A DNA stretch of 64,000 nucleotides, taken from Flammeovirgaceae bacterium UBA6059 (lineage in GTDB: Bacteria > Bacteroidota > Bacteroidia > Cytophagales > Cyclobacteriaceae). Shown in pieces: positions 17,308 to 25,935 of the stretch. A program made the position numbers and the translations under genes. Below the pieces are notes generated by a model that saw nothing but the letters and a program-made list of their open reading frames with translations, had not been told where the DNA came from and searched no databases. Position 1 is the first letter of the stretch, and each line of letters opens with the position of its first letter. The stretch lies in NCBI GenBank assembly GCA_002435755.1, contig DIYH01000046.1, positions 62,001 through 126,000 on the forward strand, in the 5' to 3' direction.

Positions 17308-18090
17308 TTATTCGAATTTTGGTGCTCGTTTTTCTACAAAGGCTTTGAAGCCTTCAATTGCATCAGGGGTATCATAAAGTTCGTCGACAAGTTTGGTCTC
17401 CAATGACAATGCTGCCTTCTCGGTCATACCCCTGCTCTTTGATACAAATGCCTTAATAGCTGCCATTGCATGTTTGGGACCCAGCGCCAATTCACTTAGG
17501 TACTGCCCTACCTCCTTTTCGAACTCCTCTTTACGGTAAAGCCTATTAAACAGACCCCAATCAAAGGATTGCTGAGGTGTGAGGTTACAACCTGTGAGCA
17601 GTATCTCCTTGGCCCGACTCATCCCGATAAGGTCGATAAGCCTGAGTGTACCACCATTACCCGGCATCAGCCCGAGCTTCACTTCTGGTAAACCTATGAG
17701 ATAATCGCCCTCACTAGCCAGTCGGATATCACAAGCCATAGCGAGCTCAAGACCTCCTCCTAACGTGTGACCATTGATGACAGCCACAACTATCTTATCA
17801 GAATTTGTGATTGCTGTCGTAACCTGTCTTGCGGCGACCACCATGGCTTTGTTTTGAGCTGAAGTGTTAGCGGCGAAAATCTTAATGTCAGCGCCGGCAC
17901 AGAAAAACTTCTCTGAATTGCTCTTGATGGCGATCACTTTTACATCCTCGCTTTGACTAAGTATATCTATTTGCTGAGCCAACTCTTCGAGCAGCTCCTC
18001 AAAATAGCTATTGGCAGGAGGGCGATTGAGGATGATTTCTCCAATTCCACCTTTCGTACTACATATGATGTGCTGATCAGACATATGCAA
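17308..18090 (-). CDS. Enoyl-CoA hydratase/isomerase family protein
   Basis: This is a 260-residue crotonase-fold protein. Both hydratase acid/base glutamates are present, in GGGLELAMACD at about 111-121 and in LPEVKLGLMPGNGGT at about 134-148. The oxyanion-hole segment FFCAGADIKIF is at about 61-71. It overlaps the 3' end of the CoA-transferase gene by 14 bases; ATG at 18084 is an alternative start. It would hydrate the enoyl-CoA produced or supplied through the adjacent CoA-transferases. The pathway is not identified. Confidence 0.92.
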   Translation of the reverse strand: MHMSDQHIICSTKGGIGEIILNRPPANSYFEELLEELAQQIDILSQSEDVKVIAIKSNSEKFFCAGADIKIFAANTSAQNKAMVVAARQVTTAITNSDKIVVAVINGHTLGGGLELAMACDIRLASEGDYLIGLPEVKLGLMPGNGGTLRLIDLIGMSRAKEILLTGCNLTPQQSFDWGLFNRLYRKEEFEKEVGQYLSELALGPKHAMAAIKAFVSKSRGMTEKAALSLETKLVDELYDTPDAIEGFKAFVEKRAPKFE

Positions 18091-19222
18091 GTTCCTGGTT
18101 AATTATTGCCGTATGCTCGCCCAATGTTGGGGTACCCAAACCAGAAGTCAACAACTCCTGATTAATCCTTATGGGGCATCTGGTCGTCTCAAATTGATAG
18201 CCATCCGACATGGTCACTCGCTGGATCATCCCCAGTAGTTTGAAGGCCTCTGTATCAAAAAGTCGCTTCCAATCCATTATCTCTGCACACCAGATGTCAG
18301 CCGGTTCAAGGATGCTCAACCAGTACCCGGTAGCTTTTTTCTTAAGATGATCGGCAAGAATAGATTTGATCTCATCACGACTGTCATACCATGAAGCAGG
18401 CTGTGTATAGGTTGTTAGCGGCTTGCAATTCAATAATTCTCCCAAAACCGGTATACTACCCATGGCAAGGGCCAGATATCCGTCAGCGGTTTGATAGACA
18501 CCATATGGAGCTCCTAAATAAGGATGAGCATTATTTGTTTTTGTCCGTTGTGTAGGTTGGCCGCCATCGTAGTAGTAGGTCGTCAATGATTCGAATTGGA
18601 ATTCTATGATGGATTCCAACATGCTTACCTCCACCTGCCCTCCGGCACCTGTTTTGTTCCTTCGGATCAGGCAAGCCAGGATACCCTGGGTCAGATGTAT
18701 TCCAGCCAATAGGTCTACTATCGCTAATCCCATCGGTACTGGTCCGGCACCTGCGTTACCACTTAAAGTCGTCAGTCCCGAAATGGCCTGTAACAGAAGA
18801 TCCTGTCCCGGTTTATCACGCCATGGCCCTTCTTTCCCATATCCGGAAATATCTCCATATACGATACTCGGATTGATAGATTTGACCGTATCATAATCAA
18901 TGCCCAATCGCTTGGCCACCCCCGGCCGGAAATTATGCATGACTACATCTGCCTGCTCGATCAAGCTATAGACCTTCTTCCTTTGAGTTTCGTCTTTGAG
19001 ATTCGCCTGGTAGCTCTGCTTATTGCGATTGATCGCATGAAAAATGGAAGATTCCCCATTCATCTCCACATGCGATACATACATTTGTCGGCAGATATCA
19101 CCACCGGGTTGCTCAATTTTGATGACCCTTGCCCCTAAATCTGCCAATCTCAAACTTGCCGACGGTCCGGATAAGAATTGACTGAAGTCAAGCACCAATA
19201 TGTTTTCTAATGGCCTAGACAT
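18077..19222 (-). CDS. CaiB/BaiF (family III) CoA-transferase, second copy
   Basis: This is a 381-residue family III CoA-transferase. The catalytic aspartate lies in PGQDLLLQAISG, at about residue 144. The N-terminal LDFSQFLSGPSASLRLADLGARV segment is characteristic. It overlaps the paralogue upstream by eight bases and the hydratase downstream by 14, so all are coupled. Pairs of tandem CaiB-like genes often encode two subunits of one heteromeric transferase, but each copy here keeps an Asp. Acceptor and donor acids are unknown. Confidence 0.93.
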   Translation of the reverse strand: MSRPLENILVLDFSQFLSGPSASLRLADLGARVIKIEQPGGDICRQMYVSHVEMNGESSIFHAINRNKQSYQANLKDETQRKKVYSLIEQADVVMHNFRPGVAKRLGIDYDTVKSINPSIVYGDISGYGKEGPWRDKPGQDLLLQAISGLTTLSGNAGAGPVPMGLAIVDLLAGIHLTQGILACLIRRNKTGAGGQVEVSMLESIIEFQFESLTTYYYDGGQPTQRTKTNNAHPYLGAPYGVYQTADGYLALAMGSIPVLGELLNCKPLTTYTQPASWYDSRDEIKSILADHLKKKATGYWLSILEPADIWCAEIMDWKRLFDTEAFKLLGMIQRVTMSDGYQFETTRCPIRINQELLTSGLGTPTLGEHTAIINQELAYV

Positions 19223-20369
19223 CTGTACTCAATTCAAATTCCTCATTAATAGCTTCAGTGTTTTCACCTGCCAGGGGTGCAGACTTGGCAGAGTAAAGCT
19301 TTTGCCCATCGATTCTGATCGGGCATCTTGTTGTCCGCAATGTGCTTCCGCCAGAGGTACTTACTTTCTGATCCATTCCAAGCACCTGATATCCGCTATG
19401 ATTGAGCAGCTTCTCGTAATCATAAATTGGCGCGCACCAAATACCACCGTCTTCAAGCAAGCCTAGCCACTCTTCGGTTGACTTTTCAAGAAAACACTGC
19501 TGCAAGAGCGCCATCACCTCATCCTTATGGTCAAACCAGCTATCCTGCGTACTGAACTTTTCTGGTAAGGTCAGACTCATGGCACTCGCCAGCTCGGTTA
19601 GGGGCTTCATTGCGATAGCGATGTGATCGTCTTTTGTCTCGTAGATGCCATAGGGGGCACCTAAGAATAAGTGGGCATTGCCCTTTCGAGCTCGGATGGG
19701 TAGTTCTCGACCATTATTGAGGTAAGTAGTTAATGCTTCAAATTGCATATCCAACGTAGACTCAAGCAGGCTCACAGATACCATACTACCCTGACCAGTA
19801 TGATCTCGTTGGTAGAGTGCAGCAAGTATACCTTGCACGAGATGTCCACCGGTGAACATGTCAGATGCAGCAATACCCATTGGCGTGGGTGGATTCTCGC
19901 GGTTTCCAGTAAGGTAAGTGAGTCCTGACAGAGACTGAATCAAGAGGTCCTGTCCCGGTTTTTTTGCCCATAGCCCTTCTTCGCCATAGCCCGTCACCAC
20001 CCCATAAACTATACGTGAATTAAGCTCACTTACTGAAGGGTAGTCTAACCCTATCTTCTCCATGACCCCAGGCCTAAAGTTGTGCGTCATGACATCAGCC
20101 TGCTCAATCAGTTTTTTGACCTTGGCCAGATCCACGGGATCTTTAAGGTTAGCTGCATAAGACTCCTTGTTGCGATTGATGGTATGAAAAACCAGACTAT
20201 CCTGGCCAATGAACAGGTTTTTGATGGCAATTTGCCTGCCCGATTCCCCTACTTCAGGTCGCTCAATTTTGATGACCCTCGCCCCGAGATCCGCAAGCTT
20301 AAGCCCTGCAGAAGGACCTGCCATAAACTGCGAAAACTCTAGCACGGTGATTCCCTCGAGCGGCAGCAT
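19215..20369 (-). CDS. CaiB/BaiF (family III) CoA-transferase, first copy
   Basis: This is a 384-residue paralogue of the next gene, with the same order of motifs. The opening is ITVLEFSQFMAGPSAGLKLA and the catalytic Asp lies in KPGQDLLIQSLSG, at about residue 144. The start lies one base after the stop of the solute-binding-like gene. The two copies are clearly related along their full length (the Rossmann opening, the RPGV and RTTRCPIRI motifs), so they arose by tandem duplication. Joint function as a heterodimer is inferred. Confidence 0.93.
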   Translation of the reverse strand: MLPLEGITVLEFSQFMAGPSAGLKLADLGARVIKIERPEVGESGRQIAIKNLFIGQDSLVFHTINRNKESYAANLKDPVDLAKVKKLIEQADVMTHNFRPGVMEKIGLDYPSVSELNSRIVYGVVTGYGEEGLWAKKPGQDLLIQSLSGLTYLTGNRENPPTPMGIAASDMFTGGHLVQGILAALYQRDHTGQGSMVSVSLLESTLDMQFEALTTYLNNGRELPIRARKGNAHLFLGAPYGIYETKDDHIAIAMKPLTELASAMSLTLPEKFSTQDSWFDHKDEVMALLQQCFLEKSTEEWLGLLEDGGIWCAPIYDYEKLLNHSGYQVLGMDQKVSTSGGSTLRTTRCPIRIDGQKLYSAKSAPLAGENTEAINEEFELSTDV

Positions 20370-20370
20370 A

Positions 20371-21525
20371 CTATTTCAATTCAAGTGATTTATGATAGAG
20401 CTTGTCAAGTTGCTCTAACAACGTATTCGGATTTCCTCCCTTCATCATGAATTCGCGGATGGGTGCCCCGGCATTGTCCTGAAAGAACATATGACCGTGA
20501 TATCTCGGTCGCAAAAAAGCCCGGTCCAGTGCGGGCAGGGTATCAACAAAGAATTGATCTGTGACAATATTGGTATACTCATCCTCCCATGCAGCCCTGT
20601 GACCTGGCTGGCCCCCATTATCAAAAAACAGGGTCCGCTGTGTCAAGGGATCGGCCACAAATCGGGCATAATCGGTGGCAACATCAATATGTGCTGTATG
20701 AGAAGATGCCGCTATGCCTGTACCTCCCAGTGTAGTAATCAACTTTTGTCCGTTGATTGATACCATATCGTGAAATTTCAAGGTCTTGAGAGCATAGCCA
20801 TTCCTTGAGTAATTCGTATAACCGTATGCGAAGGGGGAATAGGCATATCGATCTGATAAGGTCATGGCTTCATATACTTTGATAGGATTGAAGTTGTAGC
20901 TCTCCTCTGCAATGTGCTGTCCCAGGTCTCGCAACCTATCCAATGCTGTAAGACCAACCTCCCGTGTAACGAATACCTCTTTGCTGCTGGCAACATCCTC
21001 TCCCAGCGTACAGCAAACCATGTAGAAACTCATCAACGTATCCTGTGGAATCCCCGGAATAGCTACCAAACCAGCTTTTGCCAGGGCTACCAGGTCTTCC
21101 CAAGATTCAGGAAGCTGACGATCGCGTGATCGAAGCAAATCTGTACAGGACGCAGCGACCGGGGTAGCTGCATCAATGGCTAAGGCCCATTGGTGTCCAT
21201 CATAAGCATAGCTCTCATGTGACTTGCCCACACTGTTTTCAGCCTGATCTTCCAGGAATTCTTTTGGGAGATAGTCATCTAATGGGCTAATCACCTTCGT
21301 ACGCGCGGCAAATCCCGTCCAAGGATGATCAATAATGAGTAGATCATAACGTTTGGCTAATTCTCCAATAGGTTCATCCGCAAAAGCCTGCAAAGACCGT
21401 TTCTCCCATACGATCTCCACATTCGGGTTAAGCTCGTGATACCGCTGGCCAGTGGCCACTGCAGAGGTAAATCCACGACTGTGGTCCCAGGTGATCCCTT
21501 TCAATTGTATGCTTTCTCTTTGCAT
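20371..21525 (-). CDS. Solute-binding-protein-fold protein lacking a signal peptide
   Basis: This is a 384-residue protein resembling family 1 extracellular solute-binding proteins of ABC sugar transporters. Visible features include an ITWDHSRGFTSAV start, the PIGELAKRYDLLIIDHPWTG segment near 52-71, and ATPVAASCTDLL. Unlike true binding proteins it begins directly with the mature fold (MQRESIQLKGITWDHSR) and has no signal or lipobox, and no ABC permease or ATPase lies nearby. It is followed one base later by two CoA-transferase genes. It is probably a cytoplasmic ligand-binding or enzyme-like derivative acting with them. The gap to the GH2 gene upstream is only 54 bases, so one transcript is possible. 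Confidence 0.8.
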   Translation of the reverse strand: MQRESIQLKGITWDHSRGFTSAVATGQRYHELNPNVEIVWEKRSLQAFADEPIGELAKRYDLLIIDHPWTGFAARTKVISPLDDYLPKEFLEDQAENSVGKSHESYAYDGHQWALAIDAATPVAASCTDLLRSRDRQLPESWEDLVALAKAGLVAIPGIPQDTLMSFYMVCCTLGEDVASSKEVFVTREVGLTALDRLRDLGQHIAEESYNFNPIKVYEAMTLSDRYAYSPFAYGYTNYSRNGYALKTLKFHDMVSINGQKLITTLGGTGIAASSHTAHIDVATDYARFVADPLTQRTLFFDNGGQPGHRAAWEDEYTNIVTDQFFVDTLPALDRAFLRPRYHGHMFFQDNAGAPIREFMMKGGNPNTLLEQLDKLYHKSLELK

Positions 21526-21579
21526 AGATCTACTGGCCTATCTCAACGATATTAGGTTTCATCTGTATAGGTCCGCTAC

Positions 21580-24111
21580 TTATTGATTATTAGGATAGCC
21601 AGACGCTCTGGGTGTCTGTGTTCCGGACTCATACTTCTTGCCATTCTCACCAGTCATATCATCGAAGAAATGGTAGTAAGAGCCGTAGTTACCGTACTTG
21701 TTTTCGAGCACAAGTCGCTCTTGTTTCCACTCTTTGAATAGTGCTGAGGCTTTTTCCTGGTCTCCAATCAGGAAGAAATAATCATTAGCTGATATGACCT
21801 TACCTGATTTGTCTTTGAGCTCGAGTTCTACCGTGAATTTCTTATCGACGCTCTTGAGGGCATCCGCGGAGATATCAACGAACTTCTTTGCACTGTTACC
21901 AAGCACATTCCCAAAATCAAATTCCTCTGAATAAATGGTTCCTCCATTATCATCCTTTATGGTAATCGAAGCATTAGTGCCTTTGAACTCCTCGTAGTAG
22001 TCATTGATTACCCACAAGCTACCTCTGAATGGCTCATCTTTCTTCCACCTGCGCTTCTTAAATTCCAGGTTGATCAGTAAAGGTTGATAGGCCTTTTGAA
22101 CAAAAAAATAGGAGTTTTTAGGCTGCTGATAATTGTCAACAATACCCCACTTCATATCAGGCCAATAGGTGATGTAGTGACACAAGGCAATAGCACTCAG
22201 GCTTGGTTTATCTCTTCGGAAATGTTCGATACCATTTTGAAAAATAATGCCCTGGGCATCCTGTGTGGCATTGACAAACTCTTCCAATGAGCCTAACATC
22301 TCATCACCGAATACATCCCAATTTTGCATCTTCAACCGTGTCAGGTCGGCCCAGTGATGTCCCCAACTCAAGCCGGGAGGCCACATTTCATCTTCGGGTA
22401 TGAACTTCTTCAGACTCTCAACGGAAGGCACTGAAGTAATGGCAAATTCGGGTACGATGGGATAGCCATCGGCCTTGGTCTGATACCAATCCTCATGTAA
22501 CCATTGCCCCATGTCATAGAAATAGCGCAATGCATGCACGGCTTCCTTCGGTTTGAAGCCTGCCTCCTGCGCCACATGATCCGTCATTGGTGAGTCAGGT
22601 ACGTAAGGCAAATTGACATACGCCTGTAATGAATCACCTAATCGTTCAAGAAACCGTCGGCCAGCGTGAGGGTCACGTGTACGGAACATCATTTCCTCTC
22701 CGCCTTCCATCATGATCAGAGATGGATGATTGCGCCGTTCCTTAACGACCTTGATGCCTTCATTGAAGATCTCAGCCAGGTTTTCTTCTTCCATCGGAAT
22801 GTTGCCAGTACCTAGCGGAATGATGTCTTGCCAGATGGTCATACCCATCTCATCAGCATATTGGTAGAATTCAGGTATCTCAGGTGGATGCCATCCGAAA
22901 ATCCGGATGTTATTCATGTTCATCTCCTTCGCCAGACGAATTAACTCATAATATTCCTCCTTAGAAGTGCGACCGACGAAAATATCAGGTGGTCCTCCCC
23001 AGCACGCTGAACGAATGAAATGAAATTTGCCATTGATATACGTTGATCGTGGGAACGTCACATCCACATCTTTCTTGAAGCCGGGATTCCATTTAGAGGT
23101 AACCTCCCTGATGCCAAAGGTCGTCTCATAGAAGTCATGGTTGATATTTCCTTCTTTGAGAGAAGTTTTCAATGTGTAGAGGTTGGGATCGCCAAGGTCC
23201 CATGGCCACCAGAGCTTAGGTTTTTTCAAGTTGATTTTGTGCTCCACTTTTTGCAAGCCAGGTTGAACACTGGCTTTGAATTCGACCTGCATAGGTTTCA
23301 TGTTAAAATTTTTCCCTTCAAGGGAAGCTACAAAGGTCATCTCCTTAGCTGCATCTGTGGTATTTTCTACAGTCAATTCGAGATTGACATCTGCAGTGCC
23401 ATCATCGTTGATTTTGGTATTGGCATATACATCATCAAATCTTGATTTACCTGTTCGGATCATCTTTACAGGACGCCAAATGCCCATAGGTGCTAGGTCC
23501 CTCCAGTAGTCCCCAAACCAGGGTGTCTTTTTACCAGCCACCAATGCATTGACTTGTGGTGCAGGATCGATTTTGACCATCAGCATGTTTTGCCCCTTGA
23601 GGTAGTCAGAGCCATGAATTCGCAAGGCCTCATTCACATTGAATGAGAATTTTGAAAATACACCTTCGTGTTTACCAAGGTATTGACCATTGAGCCATAC
23701 TTCGCAACTGTAGTCGACCCCTTCAAAGACTATATCGACGACCTGATCGTCAATGCCCTCGGTCACTCTAAACTGTAAAGCATACCACCACTCGTACTGT
23801 TGTACCCATTGTGCTTTTACGCTGTTTCGTCCATAGTATGGATCGTCAATTACTCCAGCTCGCCATAGATCAGTGTAAACGTCTCCCGGTACTTTGGCAT
23901 TATTCCATACCAATGTCTCTATGTCCTCGAACGGCAACTCATGCAAACCACGCTTTACCCCTTCACCGGGAAGCATCATTTTCATTTTCCACTTGTAGCC
24001 ACTTAAGTCGCGTACTTTCTGGGAGTTGTTTTGATGGGTTGTGGTGGTGTTCGGCTGAGCATTGGCTGTAACACTCAATAGTAGGCATAAAAGCAAGTAG
24101 ATGATCCTCAT
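21580..24111 (-). CDS. Secreted glycoside hydrolase family 2 protein (beta-mannosidase/exo-glucosaminidase-like)
   Basis: This is an 843-residue GH2 enzyme with a cleavable signal peptide (LLLCLLLSVTANAQ). Order: jelly-roll sugar-binding domain with GVDYSCEVWLNGQYLGKHEG near 125-145, an immunoglobulin-like domain, then the TIM barrel (LAKEMNMNNIRIFGWHPPE) and C-terminal beta domains. The acid/base region reads EGGEE at 469-473 instead of the usual G-N-E, so Glu473 is the probable proton donor. VPEFAI near 560 probably bears the nucleophile. The barrel is closest in style to beta-mannosidase or exo-beta-glucosaminidase branches. An 11-bp direct-repeat operator-like motif sits about 104 bases upstream. 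Confidence 0.88.
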   Translation of the reverse strand: MRIIYLLLCLLLSVTANAQPNTTTTHQNNSQKVRDLSGYKWKMKMMLPGEGVKRGLHELPFEDIETLVWNNAKVPGDVYTDLWRAGVIDDPYYGRNSVKAQWVQQYEWWYALQFRVTEGIDDQVVDIVFEGVDYSCEVWLNGQYLGKHEGVFSKFSFNVNEALRIHGSDYLKGQNMLMVKIDPAPQVNALVAGKKTPWFGDYWRDLAPMGIWRPVKMIRTGKSRFDDVYANTKINDDGTADVNLELTVENTTDAAKEMTFVASLEGKNFNMKPMQVEFKASVQPGLQKVEHKINLKKPKLWWPWDLGDPNLYTLKTSLKEGNINHDFYETTFGIREVTSKWNPGFKKDVDVTFPRSTYINGKFHFIRSACWGGPPDIFVGRTSKEEYYELIRLAKEMNMNNIRIFGWHPPEIPEFYQYADEMGMTIWQDIIPLGTGNIPMEEENLAEIFNEGIKVVKERRNHPSLIMMEGGEEMMFRTRDPHAGRRFLERLGDSLQAYVNLPYVPDSPMTDHVAQEAGFKPKEAVHALRYFYDMGQWLHEDWYQTKADGYPIVPEFAITSVPSVESLKKFIPEDEMWPPGLSWGHHWADLTRLKMQNWDVFGDEMLGSLEEFVNATQDAQGIIFQNGIEHFRRDKPSLSAIALCHYITYWPDMKWGIVDNYQQPKNSYFFVQKAYQPLLINLEFKKRRWKKDEPFRGSLWVINDYYEEFKGTNASITIKDDNGGTIYSEEFDFGNVLGNSAKKFVDISADALKSVDKKFTVELELKDKSGKVISANDYFFLIGDQEKASALFKEWKQERLVLENKYGNYGSYYHFFDDMTGENGKKYESGTQTPRASGYPNNQ

Positions 24112-24214
24112 CTTTGATTCATTTAGGATTAATGAAACTGTCTTTCGTCCTGAACAATCCGGACGTTATGAGGATAAAAATCGATGTTTACAGGGTCAAA
24201 ACCATGTTTAGCAA

Positions 24215-24231
24215 CTAGACATGAGCTGGAC
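24215..24231 (-). promoter_or_regulatory. Shared direct-repeat operator-like motif upstream of the GH2 gene at 21580-24111
   Basis: The gene-strand reading is GTCCAG-N5-GTCTAG, with half-site starts 11 bp apart, 104 bases upstream of the start codon. Four further copies stand in front of other minus-strand genes of this window (24984, 39442, 47015, 53699). Confidence 0.6.
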
Positions 24232-24345
24232 TTAGGAGATTTGTTTCATCTCAATTGCAAATAGATTAGATCAAGTAGAATTGAGTACTGACTAAGCGAT
24301 CCTCAAGCAAGTATAACTCGGTAAGATTGGGAGGCAAATGATTTA

Positions 24346-24891
24346 TCACCACGCTGACAATCCGATGATCTCACCATTAGGGCCAACGAAAAAAGTCCAC
24401 TTGTCCTGGGCATAGTTTTCGTTTTCGAGCTCATAGCCTTCTTCCTTGAGCTTGTCTCCTATCGGAACAATGTCATTTACCTTGAGCATGAAATGATTGT
24501 GGTTGGTATTTCCAATAGGCCCAATCGTGTGCATATACTCTGGGGCAGTGAGCGATAAGCCGATTTCAAGTTCATTGGCCCTCAGCTTCATCACCAACAT
24601 GCCTTCGATACCTTCTCCGTGCAACACTTCCGCGTCGGCCAATTTGAATCCTAGTATCTCACGATAGAGCTTCAGCGACTTCTCCAAGTCTAATACGTGG
24701 ATTGAGATGTATCGCAGGCCTGTAACCCGTGCTTTGAAATCATCGCTATCAGAGCTCTGCGCGAAACCGCTAGATGCCGCAGCGAGAATAAAAATGGCAA
24801 GAAGTGCGCATTTCCATATAATACCTGAAGCTTCTTTTCGATTGGTTTTGGCCGATCTCTTAGTTTCTGATTTACAGCTAGTTTTCATCAT
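24346..24891 (-). CDS. Secreted VOC-superfamily (glyoxalase/dioxygenase-fold) protein
   Basis: This is a 181-residue protein. A long positively charged N-region and hydrophobic core (CALLAIFILAAASSGFAQ) form a signal peptide. The mature part is a single vicinal-oxygen-chelate unit, with RYISIHVLDLEKSLKLYREI near 59-78, NHNHFMLKVND near 130-140 and the closing FFVGPNGEIIGLSAW. Export is unusual for this family. It lies just upstream of the secreted GH2 and has its own copy of the shared operator-like motif 93 bases upstream, so it appears to belong to the polysaccharide regulon. Substrate is unknown. Confidence 0.85.
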   Translation of the reverse strand: MMKTSCKSETKRSAKTNRKEASGIIWKCALLAIFILAAASSGFAQSSDSDDFKARVTGLRYISIHVLDLEKSLKLYREILGFKLADAEVLHGEGIEGMLVMKLRANELEIGLSLTAPEYMHTIGPIGNTNHNHFMLKVNDIVPIGDKLKEEGYELENENYAQDKWTFFVGPNGEIIGLSAW

Positions 24892-24983
24892 CCATCACAT
24901 TTTTTCTCTGTGAAAATTACGCATTTAAACCCTTGAAATAATCAGCTCGATTATTGAATAGTAAGCCTTGAATACCTCTAAAA

Positions 24984-25000
24984 CTAGATTTTAACTAGAC
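24984..25000 (-). promoter_or_regulatory. Shared direct-repeat operator-like motif upstream of the VOC gene
   Basis: The gene-strand reading is GTCTAG-N5-ATCTAG: two near-identical half-sites with an 11-bp period, 93 bases upstream of the VOC start codon. Compared with the other four copies, the half-site nearer the gene has A for G at its first base. Confidence 0.5.
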
Positions 25001-25030
25001 AATGGGCAGTCCGCCGTAACGGGGTTTATA

Positions 25031-25545
25031 GATTCCCTGTGGGAATAACTTCCAGGTGTAATTATCGATTATTCCAAACTCTTAACCGCTAACCAGTCAC
25101 TCCTGAAGGGAGTCTATGGGTTCATTTGAATGAATTGATTCCCTGCGGGAATGGCTTCTGGGTGTAGATATCATCCTCCCAATCTCCTACCACTAACTAG
25201 TCACTCCCGAAGGGAGTCTATGGGTTCATTTGAATGAATTGATTCCCTGCGGGAATGACTTCTGGATGTAGATATCATCCTCCCAATCTCCTACCCACTA
25301 ACTAGTCACTCCTGAAAGGAGTCTATGGTTCATTTGAATGAATTGATTCCCTCTGGGAATGACTTCTGGATGTAGATATCATCCTCCCAATCTCCTACCC
25401 ACTAACTAGTCACTCCCGAAGGGAGTCTATGGGTTCATTTGAATGAATTGATTCCCTCCTGGGAATGACTTCTAAGTGTAGATGTCTATCGCCTCAAACT
25501 CTTAACCGCTAATCAATCACACATGAAGGGAGTCTATATAAACAC
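25031..25545. repeat. Tandem array of ~104-bp paired-hairpin repeats, left of the GIY-YIG gene
   Basis: About four full and two degenerate units run head to tail. Copies of the AGTCACTCC start lie at 25095, 25199, 25304 and 25408 (spacing 104-105 bases), with a decayed one near 25515. Each unit holds hairpin A (ACTCCC-GAA-GGGAGT or a variant), the spacer TATGGGTTCATTTGAATG, hairpin B (ATTCCC-TGC-GGGAAT or a variant) followed by GACTTCTGG, and a ~50-base linker. The copy at 25304 has ACTCCT-GAA-AGGAGT, a paired change that keeps the stem. The array fills the non-coding gap between the VOC promoter and the GIY-YIG gene. Confidence 0.9.
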
Positions 25546-25563
25546 TATAAATTCAAATCAAGA

Positions 25564-25914
25564 ATGACGAAATTTAAGACTAAAGTCATGGGTAATTACT
25601 TCACTTATATCACTACCAACCCACGTAAAACAACTCTATATACGGGGATGACTAATGATCTCGAACAAAGGATTACCGAGCATTATTTGCTACGCGGTAG
25701 GCCTATGACTTTTGCCGGTCAATATTACTGCTATATCCTGTTGTATTTCGAAAGGCACCAGCGACCTATCCATGCTATTGAGAGAGAAAAGGAGATAAAG
25801 GCGATGAGCAGAAAACAGAAAGAGGAACTCATCGCAATTGAAAATCCTAATTGGCATACTTTGAATTCAATGATTATGCAATGGCCACCTCATCCTGATC
25901 GGACATCAAGATAA
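25564..25914 (+). CDS. GIY-YIG-domain small nuclease (COG2827/UPF0213-like)
   Basis: This is a 116-residue single-domain GIY-YIG endonuclease. The signature strands are YFTYITTN (28-residue spacing opening) and TTLYTGMTNDLEQRITEHY, with the conserved Arg (QRITEH) and the metal-binding Glu in AIEREKEIKAM. There is no extra DNA-binding domain. ATG at 25591 (MGNYFTY) is a plausible alternative start. It is flanked on both sides by arrays of paired-hairpin repeats and by nothing else, so gene and repeats look like one unit. Cellular role is unknown. Repeat mobility or repair at hairpins is a hypothesis. Confidence 0.88.
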   Translation: MTKFKTKVMGNYFTYITTNPRKTTLYTGMTNDLEQRITEHYLLRGRPMTFAGQYYCYILLYFERHQRPIHAIEREKEIKAMSRKQKEELIAIENPNWHTLNSMIMQWPPHPDRTSR

Positions 25915-25935
25915 GGTTGTCACTAGATTATTATA

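Noticed and set aside
20371..21525. ABC sugar-importer binding protein
   Set aside because: No signal peptide or lipobox and no permease or ATPase genes nearby. It is coupled to CoA-transferases instead.
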